Of a DNA stretch of 64,000 nt, positions 11,301-21,945 are shown piece after piece. Within the stretch, counting starts at the first letter, position 1. Each line of letters begins with the position of its first letter. The stretch is from Sitta carolinensis. Lineage: Eukaryota > Chordata > Aves > Passeriformes > Sittidae. Location of the stretch: positions 4,354,001 to 4,418,000 of the forward strand of contig CM063292.1 in assembly GCA_032173965.1 (NCBI GenBank). Reading direction: 5' to 3'. The notes below the pieces were generated by a model. That model had not been told where the DNA came from. It saw only the letters and a list, made by a program, of their open reading frames with translations, and did no database searches. The translations under genes and the position numbers were made by a program.

Positions 11301-12959
11301 CACACGTGTCCAGCTGCAACCAGCATCTGAGGCCTTCAAAGCCCATAGAGGACAGCTGGAGGCAGGGTGAGGTGCTTCTGAATATAAAGAGAAGTTTGTG
11401 GCTCTCGGCTTGGCTTGTTTTTTCAGTGTCCAGGGCACAAAGCATGTGCTTCACCTTGGCACTGCCTCGCTCCCAAAATAAGCGCTGGTAATGATGGGAT
11501 GACCGCTCTGCTCTCCTCCTCTTCTTGGTGGTAATGATGCTCATTATGCATTCAATAGGCTATTTTACAATATGAATTCATTTAGAAAAGGATAATTACT
11601 CCACAGCTTGCTTTACATTTTATTTAATTTTCTTTACTTCTGTTTGGGGAAAAAAAAAAAAAAGAAAAGAAGTATGTAGGAATTGTGTTATTTTTGCAGC
11701 AAGGAAAATGGAGCTCTTTGATTATCCTTGCTCACAAGAGATATCACGAAAATGGTGCCCTGGTTTTTTTGCTGAATAATTTCTTTCCATTGAGCATCCA
11801 AAAGAACATTTTAATCTCAATGTACGCTCTGCTATTGTATCAAATTAAGAAGAGCAGGCACGGGAGGCTGCTCAGTGAAGAATCCTCTTTTCCATTAATT
11901 TGGATGTGTTAAGTGCACTTTCAGAAGCCAAAAATATTCTTGTAAAAACACGATTGCACAATGGGATTTCTTTCTAGGGCTTCAGTCAACTACCAGCGTT
12001 CATCATTGCTAAAATTGAAGCGGGAGTGAGAGAGTAACATCTCCAATTAACAGAGGCGCATCACTGAGCTGTTTGTTTTGGATTGGGTCTGTTAGTGAGC
12101 TCCTGTGGGGAAGGCTTCCTACAGACCTACCAGAGCAGAGGATCTGGGGCTCTGCATCCTTCCTTCCACTTCCAAATTCCTTTTGCTTTGCTCACAACAG
12201 CCCAAAACGAAGGAGTCCCTGCTCAGGAGGCATTCAGACAAACTGGTTTTCAGCCTGTGAAATGGCAATGATTATGCTCCAGGATGATATAAATATATTA
12301 ATCTCTATATTGGCAGCTGTAGTGCAATGAATTGATACCTCTGGGGAAATGGATCCCAATGGTTTCCAGAACATGAGGGGTAAATTTGGTGCTGGTCCCC
12401 TCATTGCCTCTAGCAGGGAAGGGTGTTGTGCTGTCACTGGAGATGTGTCTGCTCCCTTCATGGCTGCAGCTCCATTCCAGAGCCAGACATCCCCTGGATC
12501 AGCCCCTCACCCAGCTGAGTTAAGGTCTGGTCAAGGGGAGCTCCCTCACCCCATTTTTGTGTGATGCACTGCACACACAGACAGCAGGCAGCTGAGGTCA
12601 GGAGATTTTCTTTTTCCGTCAAAGAGAAATGGCATCTATATGTCTGGGGAAAAATACCTGGAATTGCACTGGTGCATGGCAGCACTTCCTGGTGACCAAC
12701 CCATTTATTGAGGGCTCAAGCACGATCTTCCTAAATAGCCCCTTGAGTCCCTTGCCAACCCCTGTTCCAGGAATTTCCTAAAGGTGCTGTCTCCAATACA
12801 GCTAGAGTCAAGAAGGCATGAAAGGAACGAGATCTGAAACAGTGTAATGTAGGAAATGTGAATTGCACAGCAGCCTTGGATTACAGCAAGTCCAACTGCA
12901 ATGCCTGGTGCTCCCCTTTACTTTTATTTCTATTAATATTCCTCAAGCAACAGCAAAGA
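8353..12959. other. Non-coding unique DNA
   Basis: About 4.6 kb with no recognised gene or mobile element. It begins with T- and G-rich low complexity (about 8380-8412). Stretches around 8.6-9.1, 9.9-10.2 and 11.5-12.0 kb are AT-rich with scattered TAAT cores. The section 10.4-11.4 kb is GC-richer and carries overlapping open frames (largest 154 codons, minus, 10974-11438) on both strands, which looks like chance. A 13-A run sits near 11,651. I see no tRNA-like or splice-flanked open segment. Confidence 0.55.
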
Positions 12960-13200
12960 TCGATTTGAAGTCGGGAGCACAGAGAGTCATGGGAGTTTCA
13001 TTAGCATGCAAATCTGAGTGAATTCATTAGCCTGCAACTGATGCTGATGCTCCTGGAAACTAGTAAAAGAGTAAAGTCTGCAGAAGTAAATCAGGCCGTG
13101 CTAATGAGCCTGTTAATAAAGCTTTTGTAAGCCTTTTCCAGAGCCAAAGTGACAAAGCACATTGTCAACATTAAATCTCTGGTACTGAGCCTTAGATGAG
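12960..13200. promoter_or_regulatory. Candidate enhancer-like element with POU octamer
   Basis: The block contains an exact POU octamer ATGCAAAT at 13006-13013 within TTAGCATGCAAATC. Around it are TTCATTAGC-type repeats (TTTCATTAGCATG, ATTCATTAGCCTG), GCTAATGAGC and GTTAATAAAGC. The direct repetition of a CATTAG core three to four times in about 120 bp, next to an octamer, is more organised than the flanking sequence and suggests a homeodomain/POU-bound element. Function is inferred. Confidence 0.35.
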
Positions 13201-13216
13201 GGACTCAAATTTATAA

Positions 13217-13255
13217 TTTATTTTATTTTATTTTTATTTTATTTTATTTTTTATT
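13217..13255 (+). repeat. TTTTA pentanucleotide microsatellite
   Basis: About 39 bases of imperfect (TTTTA)n with occasional five- or six-T interruptions. On the other strand it reads as (TAAAA)n. It is not adjacent to a recognised retroelement tail. Confidence 0.95.
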
Positions 13256-14579
13256 TGGTGCTGGGGAAGAAAGCAGAGGACTGTAGAGAAGGTAGGGAAT
13301 GAGACAAAGGCAGTTACAGAAATTTCTCATCAGATATAAAAGTATTGTGTGGCTTCAGGAGAGACAGAGTGACAATTGCCACCGTGCAAATAAGATCCTT
13401 TTGACTGAAATTATATTTTAAAGAAAAACAGGAGACCAAATTTGTTATAATGGGCCTTTCACCTTCTGGCTGTATGTTCTCATTTTCCCTTTGCTTTATT
13501 AGGTATAATTTCAGGATTATGTTTTGTTTCATCTTCTGAACATGCAGAAATGCTGAGGGCACTGTTGCAGAGGCTGGCTGGAGGCACCACAGCCCCTGCA
13601 GCTGCCCACTGTGCAGGGTGGTTCAAGGGGCAGCTGGACACCCCTGGGACCCCAACCCCTCTGTTCCAGGGGCTGGAAAGTGCTGTACCAGGGCAGGGGC
13701 TGCTCCAGGCCCCTCATCTCTGGGATATGCTGGTCTGTGGCAAATCTGGTGGGCTCTGGCAGACCCAGCCCCTCAAGTCAGGAGCTCTGTGGTGCCCTAC
13801 TGGGAGCAGCCCAGCCCAGCTGGGTGCAGGCTGCTGGTGCAGACGGGAAGGAGAGCTGGGAACGCGCCTGGTGGGAGCAGCAAGTGGTCCCTGGAGGTTG
13901 CTCTCATTTTTGCTGGTAGAGACAAAGGTGAGGAGGGGAGCACATTGTGTTTAACAGATTGAAACCTGCATTTCAGTCCATGCCACCTTAGAGTAGAACG
14001 TTCCTCTGCACACATAGCATTTTTCAACCCTGTGGTTACAGGCAGGAGTGTGGGAACCTAAGGGACTGGGTGATGTTTAATCTGAAGATCAAAGCTTACT
14101 TTTAGCACTGTAGCATTTCTCCCTTTACTTTCCATTTTGACACCATTTCAGCTGTTGCAGAGTTAGAGATCTCCTCTCCCTGCTATTGCTCCAAGGCTTC
14201 AAATTCTCCAGGTGGGAAATAAATTGCAGGGCCCAATCCACAATCTCAGCTGTGACCTGCAGCACCAAGCCGGGATGAGGCTCATCCCCCTCGACCTTGT
14301 GTGTGCTTTGCGTGGCAGCAGCAGCCACAGAAAGCAAAAAGGCTGTGGGTTCACCAGGCTTCAAGCCAGAGATAAGGAGGAGGCCAGGTGGAAATCTATT
14401 TGGTTTCTTTTTGCAGCAACCTCTTTGTGTAAGAGAGCTCGATGCAGGGGGAACCTGATTACTGCTTTCTCATCAAGTGGAAAAAGAAGTGCTTTATACA
14501 CAGGCTGATGGAAAACTACTGGAATGCTTTTCAGTTCCCCTCTCTAACCCTTAGTGCTTTCTGGTGCCTTTAAGGGAAC
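13256..14579. other. Non-coding, GC-richer patch
   Basis: Unique DNA with a GC-rich patch at about 13.55-13.92 kb (many CAGCCC and CTGGG words, few CpG). The patch supports open frames of 102-134 codons in all three plus frames, a hallmark of composition rather than coding. No repeat family is recognised. Confidence 0.55.
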
Positions 14580-14950
14580 AAAAATCTGGGCTTGAAAAAG
14601 GGGAGAAATATATCAAAATATATTTGGAGATAATGGCAAGTAATACAAAAGGCATTGCAGCTGGGCAATAAAAGAGAGGCAAGGGGAAGGCATCAAAAAT
14701 ACCATCAGAGAGTGGAAAGAAAGAAAGAAAGAAGACAGAGAGAAAAGGTAAAAGCAAGGGAATGAAGAAAAAGAAGCCACTTGTACAGTGGGGTGGCAAA
14801 GGACAAGGAGGAGATGAGGGTAGGAAGGGAGAGAACAGTGCAGGGGAAATGAAGAGACCCTGGGAGAGTGATGGAGTGGAGTCACGGGCAGGGACAAGCA
14901 GGGAGGAGGAATGAAGTGGAAATGAAGCAAAGGGAAGTGTGGAATGGCCA
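14580..14950 (+). repeat. Purine-rich strand-asymmetric tract with GAAA repeat
   Basis: For about 370 bases the plus strand is strongly purine-biased, with long GA, GGAA and AAAG runs, including a short (GAAA)n at 14714-14733. The opposite strand accordingly gives a serine/leucine/proline/phenylalanine-rich open frame of 112 codons with no domain. Polypurine tracts of this length can form triplex or other non-B structures and are often degraded microsatellites. No gene is inferred. Confidence 0.75.
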
Positions 14951-17434
14951 TGGTGGTGCTGATCTGTTTCTGCTATAGCTGCAGAGTGATGGCAAAGGTT
15001 TGCATTAATAACACCAACGCCTGGTTATGTGAGGGGAGGGGCAGCCATGGCAGCTGCTGGCAGGAGCACTGCTCTTCAGTGCCATGGATGAGAGATGCTG
15101 GGCCTTTTCCAAAGCCTCCTTGGGCTAAAGGGGAGGAAAAGCATCAAGGGGGGGATGATAGATGAGTCAAGGTCTGGGCCAAGACCCATTGGTCTGACAA
15201 CCCACTTGTACCCTGAACCTTTTTCTCCAGTGCTGTTACCTGCCCAATGTCTCTGGAGAGCTGAACTGAATTTAGTAAAACACCAGAAATCTTTCTGCCC
15301 GGTTCTCACACACCAGTTCACCCAAGGAGTCCATCCAGCCTGTAACCCACAAGGCCAGTGCCACAATTCCTGTGCTCAGTCCATTTCCCATCACCTGCTG
15401 CACACTGGGCACTCAACAGGCCACACTTGAGGCACAATTGCACTGGCACCTTCCACACCAACTGCACCAGCTGCTTTGATTCCTCTTTCTCTTCTATTAT
15501 ATCAGTTTTAGAGTTGTGGGGGTTTTCTGGGTTCTTGTGTTGGTTTGGATTTTTTTTTTTCTGCAGCTGCAAAAGCTTTGGGAAGGTTCCTATGATATCT
15601 CCCATACAGCTTGGTTTAGCAGATATTTGGGCTCTTTCATTCTTAGCTGCTGAATTACTGTTTGGTTATCAGCATGCATTATATCTGCTGTCAATTAGCT
15701 GTTATCTAACACCGTGAAATGACTTAACTCCTTCAGCCTGCTCCAAGATCTGTCCCCTACCAGCACAGGCACAGCTTGTATCAGCTTGCAAAGATCCAGG
15801 CAATTTTGTCACTTTTTTTTTTAACTGGTGCTCATTACAGCTAAAGGTCAGTTGTGTTTCCATTGTAAGCCTAGGGATAATGGCATGATCCAGCAAACTC
15901 TTTCTTGTGTAAAGTTAACAGGACGATTTGCATAAAAATCCTTACTAGGGGAGTAATTTGCAGGATTGCACCTTTAAAACCTTCACCTCAGGAGCAAGGC
16001 AAAAGCTGGAACCTGGAACAGCAATCTTCCAGAGCCGTATTTTATCAGAGGAAACGATCAAAATTTAATGAGGAGAAAAAGGTACTTAATGGCTGTAGAT
16101 AGTGTAATTTCAGCCATAAAAATGGGATCATCTTGTGAGGCATCTTGCTGCAGCCTTTCCAATCAATGGCACAGCTGGCAGCAGCCTCAGGATTTATAGG
16201 ATGAAACCCTACAAAGCATCGGGCAGAAAGCCCCAACCCACTGCAAAATGCACATGACAGAGGAGTGGCTGGGCTTTTCCTCCCTGAAATCTGTGCTTGC
16301 TGCAAAGTTGTGGCCTGGCAGCGTTTGTAATCGAGCACAGTGAAATCTGAGGCAGAATGGCCTTGCAGTCATGGCTGGTGCTGCTGGCATCTCAGGAGGG
16401 TTTTCCTCTGCTCTCCCAGCAAACATTTCAAGGGTTTCACCAGCTCGGTTGTTTATCTCACTGGAGACTCCCTGAGGCTCAGTGCTAGCCTTGAAAATCT
16501 ATTTACAGTTTTAAATATATGCCAAAGTGTAAGCCCTGGGACGATTCGGAGAAGTTGGGTACGCAAAGCAACCAAAATAGAATCAAAAAAAAAAGTCCTC
16601 TAGCAAGCCTTGAGTGAGTATTTCTGCATATTTCCTTGAACAGCCCAAATGTCAAATGCTAGCCTACATATCCCAGGTCACAGCTAAGAAAAGCAACGGA
16701 TGGATTTGGCCATTGGTGAGCAAATATTAGTCCTGGACAAAGGCACTGCTTTATTTTCCAAGTGTACCAAAATTAGAGAACCCCCTAGTGCTGAATAATT
16801 TTGTTCTGCCTTACTGTGAAAATTCCCAGTGTTCAATAGCCCTCCACAAGTTCTCATTTGATCCCTGTAGTGCAGTGCTCCTGTGGCTATATGTCAGCTG
16901 CAGTGGTGGTAAACATGTACACACTACTCATTGAAGGGCTTTTAAAAGGCTTCTCACTGTGCCCAGAAATTACACCTGTGCTTTCTTTCTTCCCCATGCT
17001 GTTGTCTTTGTTTCTCAGGCTATATTAAGCCCTTTTTTTTTTTTTTTTCTTTCCCCATTGAAAGAGTGGTAAGGTAGAAACACCTTTAATCCTGCTCTCT
17101 TTCCAGCAAGCAAATTGTACAGAGGGACAGAGATAGTTAATCTGAACAGAGAGGAAAAAATATGGGGATGGCAGCAGATGTCTGCCCCTCCTGAAGACAC
17201 TTGACTTTTCAGGAGCTCTGTGGTGTTAGCTGAAATCCCTGGCAGCTGCAGTGCTTGGTTTCCCGGAGACGGGAACCTGTGATATTCTGAATATTCTGAC
17301 TGTATTTTCTCTATCCAGAAATGATGAAGGGAGACAGAGGATGTAGAAGCCTGAGGAGCTGTGCCAGAGGAGGAGGGAAGGTGGATGCCAGGGTGCCATG
17401 AGGCACTGACCTCTAATAAACTTTTGCATTGTAG
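14951..17434. other. Non-coding unique DNA
   Basis: Mixed sequence with no recognised gene or element. It includes a 10-T stretch near 15,550 and a 16-T run at 17033-17048. An AT-rich section from about 15.6 to 16.1 kb has several TAAT cores and could be regulatory, but nothing there is distinctive. The right edge is the polypyrimidine-poor but AG-terminated intron end preceding the candidate exon. Confidence 0.5.
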
Positions 17435-17490
17435 GAGAATCTTTCAATATTAAAGATGATTTGATGGAAAGAAGAGCAAGTGAAGATGAG
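17435..17490 (+). CDS. Candidate 56-nt internal coding exon, gene unknown
   Basis: An acceptor-like end (TTTTGCATTGTAG, AG at 17433-17434) is followed by 56 bases ending in GATGAG and then a consensus donor GTAAGT at 17491. Only one of the three frames is open. It starts after a 2-nt partial codon and ends exactly at the donor, so the phases would be 1 on entry and 0 on exit. The peptide is ESFNIKDDLMERRASEDE: charged, helix-like, with an RRAS context like a basophilic-kinase site. That composition is more protein-like than any long open frame in the window. I do not recognise the protein. The length is short but usual for an internal exon. Because 64 kb contains many chance acceptor/donor pairs, this remains a candidate. 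If real, the gene runs left to right and its introns extend well beyond both sides. Confidence 0.33.
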
Positions 17491-18655
17491 GTAAGTAACG
17501 TGAAATACCTTATCTAAAAGGCTGTTTGATCTGTTTGCACTACACTGCTAAAAAGGGGAATTCAAGTAGAGGCCCTGCTAATGTCAGTGGTCAGATTCTA
17601 CATTGATCTCATTTGTACATTTGTGGGGGAAGTGTCACTCTAGAGAAAGACATAGAAATCAAAGAAACAAAAAAAGGAATCAACTTCAAGTGCTTGAACA
17701 TCTCTGATAGCACAACGATACTTTGGATGGTGTGAAGTCGATCAGTGGAGCTCTCTGATGAGGGACATGACTAAGGAAATGACTCTAAGACTTTTGAAGT
17801 GAAGTGCTGGTGTGGGACAGTTTGGTACCTCCTCTCTGGCAGTGCTAACAGTGACCTGCACTGAGTTTCTGTGATCCAGCCCACCCCAGTGTCTCTGCTG
17901 TAGGAGTCCCTGCATGCTCATGGCAGTGATGCTGCTGTCAGGTCCACTCCCCAGTCCCAGCAGGCTGCAGTCTTCTACAGCTCTTTACCTGGTTTATTTT
18001 TCTGTAGGACCAGACTCAACTTTTCTTCCCAGCACATGCCCAATTTGCAAAGTCAACATTGTGGTTTGCTGTTAAATATCTGCTGATGCAACTCTGCCGA
18101 AGACTTAGCCTTCAAGTCTTATCCAATTCATTTAAAAATAATAAAGCTCTTGCTCTGCATTTCCCAAAGTGAGAACCAAGCCTTGGAGGCATTTGCATTA
18201 ATTATGTTTCAATCTTAAGAAATGCCTTCTGAGCTTCCCCCTCGATTCACTGCGGTTCTTGAACCTCTGACTGATCACACTGGGAGTGATCAGCACGTCT
18301 GCTCTCAAGCTCAGATCCTGCCTCTCTCCATTCTGCAAGTGGAATTATCTCTCTCTGTCTGCACCCATAAAGCCAAGAGCTCTTGTGCTTCCAACTTCCG
18401 CAGAGTGCCAGGCAGTTCTCGGCGCTAAGGCTCCTATTAACGGCAGCAATTAGCACTGACAAAAGTGCTGTTCCCCCCTCTCCTCCCCCAAACCACGCTG
18501 CCTTGATTGGTTTTTAAGAAAATCCCAGGGCACTGTAATACCTCCCTGGTAGTCATGTTTCAGCAGAACAGCAAAGTTAGTGAGGCGTGACCAGTGCTCT
18601 TTTTTCTAAACCTATACTGAACATCCTTAATCAAGCTTTGCTTTTTTAAAAATAA
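17491..18655. other. Non-coding, AT-rich to the right
   Basis: Sequence after the candidate donor, with no recognised gene. A phrase at about 17,585-17,640 faintly resembles the old sauropsid repeat seen further right. The part from 18,080 to 18,250 is AT-rich with GCATTAATTATG-type cores and could be regulatory. Confidence 0.5.
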
Positions 18656-18840
18656 TGGGCCTAATTCTCTTTTGCCTTACAGTATATTCATGCTTGTGTG
18701 ATTCCATCAGGACGTATCCTCAGCTCCTGTAAACCAGCAGAGCTCTTCCGACTTCATTTAAACCCCAGGAAGACTGGCAATAGCTGAAGATTCAGACTGC
18801 TGATTTCCAAGGTATTCCTGATTTATGCCAGTTCTAAGGG
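18656..18840. mobile_element. Degraded ancient sauropsid interspersed repeat
   Basis: The stretch opens with GGGCCTAATTCTCTTTTGCC and continues with TATCCTCAGCTCCTGTAAACCAGCAGAGC and GACTTCATTTAAACC segments, closing with TGATTTATGCCAGTTC. These phrases match, with many substitutions, the partly self-complementary repeat common in turtle, crocodilian and bird DNA (cores like TCAGCTGGTGTAAATCAGC and GATTTACACC). I cannot assign a family name with confidence. It is non-coding, and the level of decay fits an element that predates birds. Confidence 0.55.
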
Positions 18841-18859
18841 ATAGTGGATTCAAAGGGGG

Positions 18860-18895
18860 GTTTTTTGCTTGATTTTTGTTTTGTTTTGTTTTTTC
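18860..18895 (+). repeat. T-rich low complexity with TTTTG repeat
   Basis: A G6T6 block followed by an imperfect (TTTTG)n run at about 18,873-18,893. Confidence 0.85.
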
Positions 18896-21179
18896 CATTA
18901 GGTAAACAGTCCTTACTTTATTTACATCAAGTAATACACGAAGTACATCCAAGCAGCTGCTTTTTCCTGACCTCTCAAACCCTCTCCATTCCTGCTGACT
19001 GATCCTGTTATAAAGCTTGCACACCCAGAAAACGTCCACCAATCTCCCAAAAGACCCCCAAGAGGATCAGGCCAGACCATCAGGGAAAGTTGCCTCATAG
19101 CACTACACATGCATTGCGTTTTTTGTGCTCTCTAAATTAGATGTGTTCTTCCCATAAGCAGACACACAATGACATTTTGCCAAGGCCAGACTGTGCTGTC
19201 TCCAAAGATCTCCCGGGAGGAAAGCTTATGGATGCTTCAGCCCATTCCTGCCACAACCCAGCAGTGACAACAAATCCTCAGCCTTTGCACTGAGCAGGTC
19301 CTGCAAGCTGATTTAGTTCTTCTGTCTCTTGTCTTCCATCCCACGTTCCACAGTCATCTGTCTGAGCAGCACCCGCAGCTCTGGGAAGAGCAGCAGGCAG
19401 GTAGGGAAAGTGAAGAGGAGAGACACAGCATGTTTCCTCTCAGTGGTGTCAAATTTGTCTTTGGTAAGGTCCTGGCCAATTTGAAATGTGAGGAAGATGT
19501 GAACCAAGACAGAAATGTGTTGGAGGGCTGCTGGGTTTAAGTCTGTTGCCATGATCAGAGAGCACACGTTTATAGGGGCAGTGCTGTGTTTGTCTGGTAT
19601 TAGACTGACGTTTAAATTAGGTACAGGCTCAGTGATAGCTCTGATTGCACCTGGGACCTCTGAGTGCAGCACAGGGCAAATAAATAATGATGTCTGTAGC
19701 AATAGATAGAGATGCTGTTACTAAGTTTGATACAGCAGTGTGACACACTGGGTGAAACTTCACACAGGCTGACAGATTAGAGATTTCATAGGCTTCAGGT
19801 ACAAGAATAAAGAAAATAAAACTTGAAATGAACTTTCTGTGGTAAAAGTAGCCATGGAAGAGGCTTTTACACCTGTAAAAGCTACCAAGTGTTTCCCACT
19901 ACTGTCTGCACCCAATATTCAATGCAGAAATAGGAAATGCAGCAATTGAACTGTAGTTCTGCTGTAAAATTTTTATAAACTTGGGGTTTTATGGATCTGG
20001 ATCACTACAGAATAGAGAGCATGAAAGCTGTTTCACAGGGAAAGTGCCTAATTGTTGGTTTTGCACTGACTCACTGCATTCAAAGACATAACTTGGGATC
20101 TATATTGTGCTACACCATCCACATATACCTGCAAAAATACCCAGACTTGTTAATTCAGTCCTGAACTATCAGTTATTCCACTCATCTCCCTTCTGAAAGA
20201 GCAAGGACAGAAGGAGGAGAGGCAAGAGGCAGGTACAGGAAAACAAACCACCGGAGTGTTTGCACAAGCTCTCTTAACATTACACTGTGTAAAATACTGA
20301 CACACCTCCATACATTCTTGGGACTCCCCCACAGCAATCTCTCACAGAGGGAACCACTTCAGTACTCTGGGCACTCTCACAGTAAAGTCAGTTGCCTACA
20401 AAAGCTTCACTGCTCCCAGTCGTGCTTTGGCATCTCTGTGGCTCTGAGCCACCAGGACTGGGACATGTCTCCCACAGGAAATCAAAATTCACTCGCCTTT
20501 CCAAAATGCTTCATTTGTCTTTCGTGTTTGGAGCTTGGCTGCACAAGCCAGAAGACTTTGGTGTCATCTGTTTTGGAGGACGAGCCCTGGCACTTCAAAT
20601 GTTTCCCTTCCTGCAGGATCATTGTCACCATTTATCATCCTGTACACATCTGAGGGTATGAATCCCTGCTCCTCAGCCCACCACTGATATCAACAGAGAG
20701 AACACCACACTTTCGTGCAATTGTTTCCTCTCAGCTGCTGCTCATCTTTTAATAGGGACCTGGATGAGCAAATCAGGACAATTTTATGGTGTTCTGCCAG
20801 TTGTGACTCACTGGTTTTTCCAGCACTTAAGACACCAATGTTTGTGTCCTGTGGAGAGAAGCCTTTCCACACATTACCCCAGCCCAGAGAGAGCTGCTGG
20901 GTCCCTGCTGGCACTCTGAGCAAGGCTGCCACACCTCCATGCCCACCATGAGAGGGAAGGTGCTGGGTGAGGGCTCAAACCAACATTTATTAATACTGCT
21001 AATAAAAAAAATAATTAATGCAGCGTCCTTTCTCCATCATCTGCCCAACTCTTTGTTTCCCCCACTATGTTAGGGAGTGGGATTCAATGTTACTCTTCAT
21101 TTTATGTGCTTTCTAACCTGTAGAAGAGCAGGACTAACCATCATAAGCACTATTTTTAGCTTCAGCCTGATTCAGAGAC
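18896..21179. other. Non-coding, no recognised element
   Basis: Unique sequence with no recognised gene or repeat. The largest open frame (129 codons, minus, 19313-19702) has no domain. Confidence 0.6.
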
Positions 21180-21240
21180 CACATCCTGAGATGTAAATCG
21201 GAACTCTGATACACTGGAATAAAACTGGTTTATGTTAGAG
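21180..21240. mobile_element. Possible ancient sauropsid repeat fragment
   Basis: CATCCTGAGATGTAAATCGGAA followed by an ACACTGGAATAAAAC-like segment resembles one arm of the same old repeat as at 18.66 kb. The match is short and weak. Confidence 0.3.
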
Positions 21241-21854
21241 GGGAAAAACAGGTTCAGTTTGGTCTAAATTATCTTCTTGCACATCAGTACTCTTTCCCAG
21301 GAAGGCAGGGGCTCTCCAGGACATTAGCTGTTTTCTGTTGTGGATAAGATATATTTGCTGAAATCTGCTGCATGTTAGGAGACCTCTTTCACAATGATGT
21401 TTCATGAAATCAAGTGTAGGACAGTGCCCTCCCTCTCCCCACAGTACATTAGGGTTGAGCTCATGGAAATAATACAGTTCTTGAAAAACACTTGGTGAAT
21501 CTACATAATTAAAAATCTTTCCTGCTGGGGGTTAATGATTTGGGGAGATTAACTTGATAGTGTAATGTAAAATGTCGAAATCAAAGTGTGCATCCAGAAA
21601 CACTGGTGCGGCTCTGCAATGGGAGACAATTTTAAGTAAACAACCAGGGAAAGTATTTTGCAATTAAATTAGAGATGTTTCCAAACTACTGTACTTTGCT
21701 ATAAAAAAAGCATCATCTTGAAAAGTCAAGTTTCATTTATTTTAATTAGTGCTGTCATGAAGCATTCCATCCGGCAAACACTGACAACAAGCCCTTTTCC
21801 AGACACCGACTTGAAATCTAATAATAATAAGAAATAACCACAGGCCCTTCTCAT
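21241..21854. other. Non-coding, AT-rich
   Basis: AT-rich unique sequence with TAATGATTTGGGGAGATTAAC-type cores around 21,530-21,560 and an ATAATAATAAG run near 21,822. No gene or repeat is recognised; a regulatory role is possible but unsupported. Confidence 0.5.
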
Positions 21855-21945
21855 GGTGCCTTCTGGCCCAGTTCTCGGGAAGTCAAGATCAGCCTCACTC
21901 CAACAAAATCAGCGTGGCATCCTGATTTACAGCAGGTGAAAAGAG
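21855..21945. mobile_element. Possible ancient sauropsid repeat fragment
   Basis: CTGGCCCAGTTCTCGGGAAGTC, then ATCAGCCTCACTCCAAC and CTGATTTACAGCAGGTGAAAAG, which follow the layout of the old repeat with a GGCCCAGATTCT-like end and a TGATTTACACCAGGTG-like core. Decayed and short. Confidence 0.4.

Noticed and set aside
13550..13962. Three overlapping frames of 102-134 codons, possible GC-rich exon
   Set aside because: All three plus frames are open at once with low CpG; this is GC-composition, not coding.
14613..14951. 112-codon minus-strand frame rich in Ser, Pro, Leu and Phe
   Set aside because: Direct product of the polypurine tract on the other strand.
17585..17640. Possible further ancient sauropsid repeat fragment
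   Set aside because: Similarity limited to a CAGATTCTACATTGATCTC phrase; too short to call.
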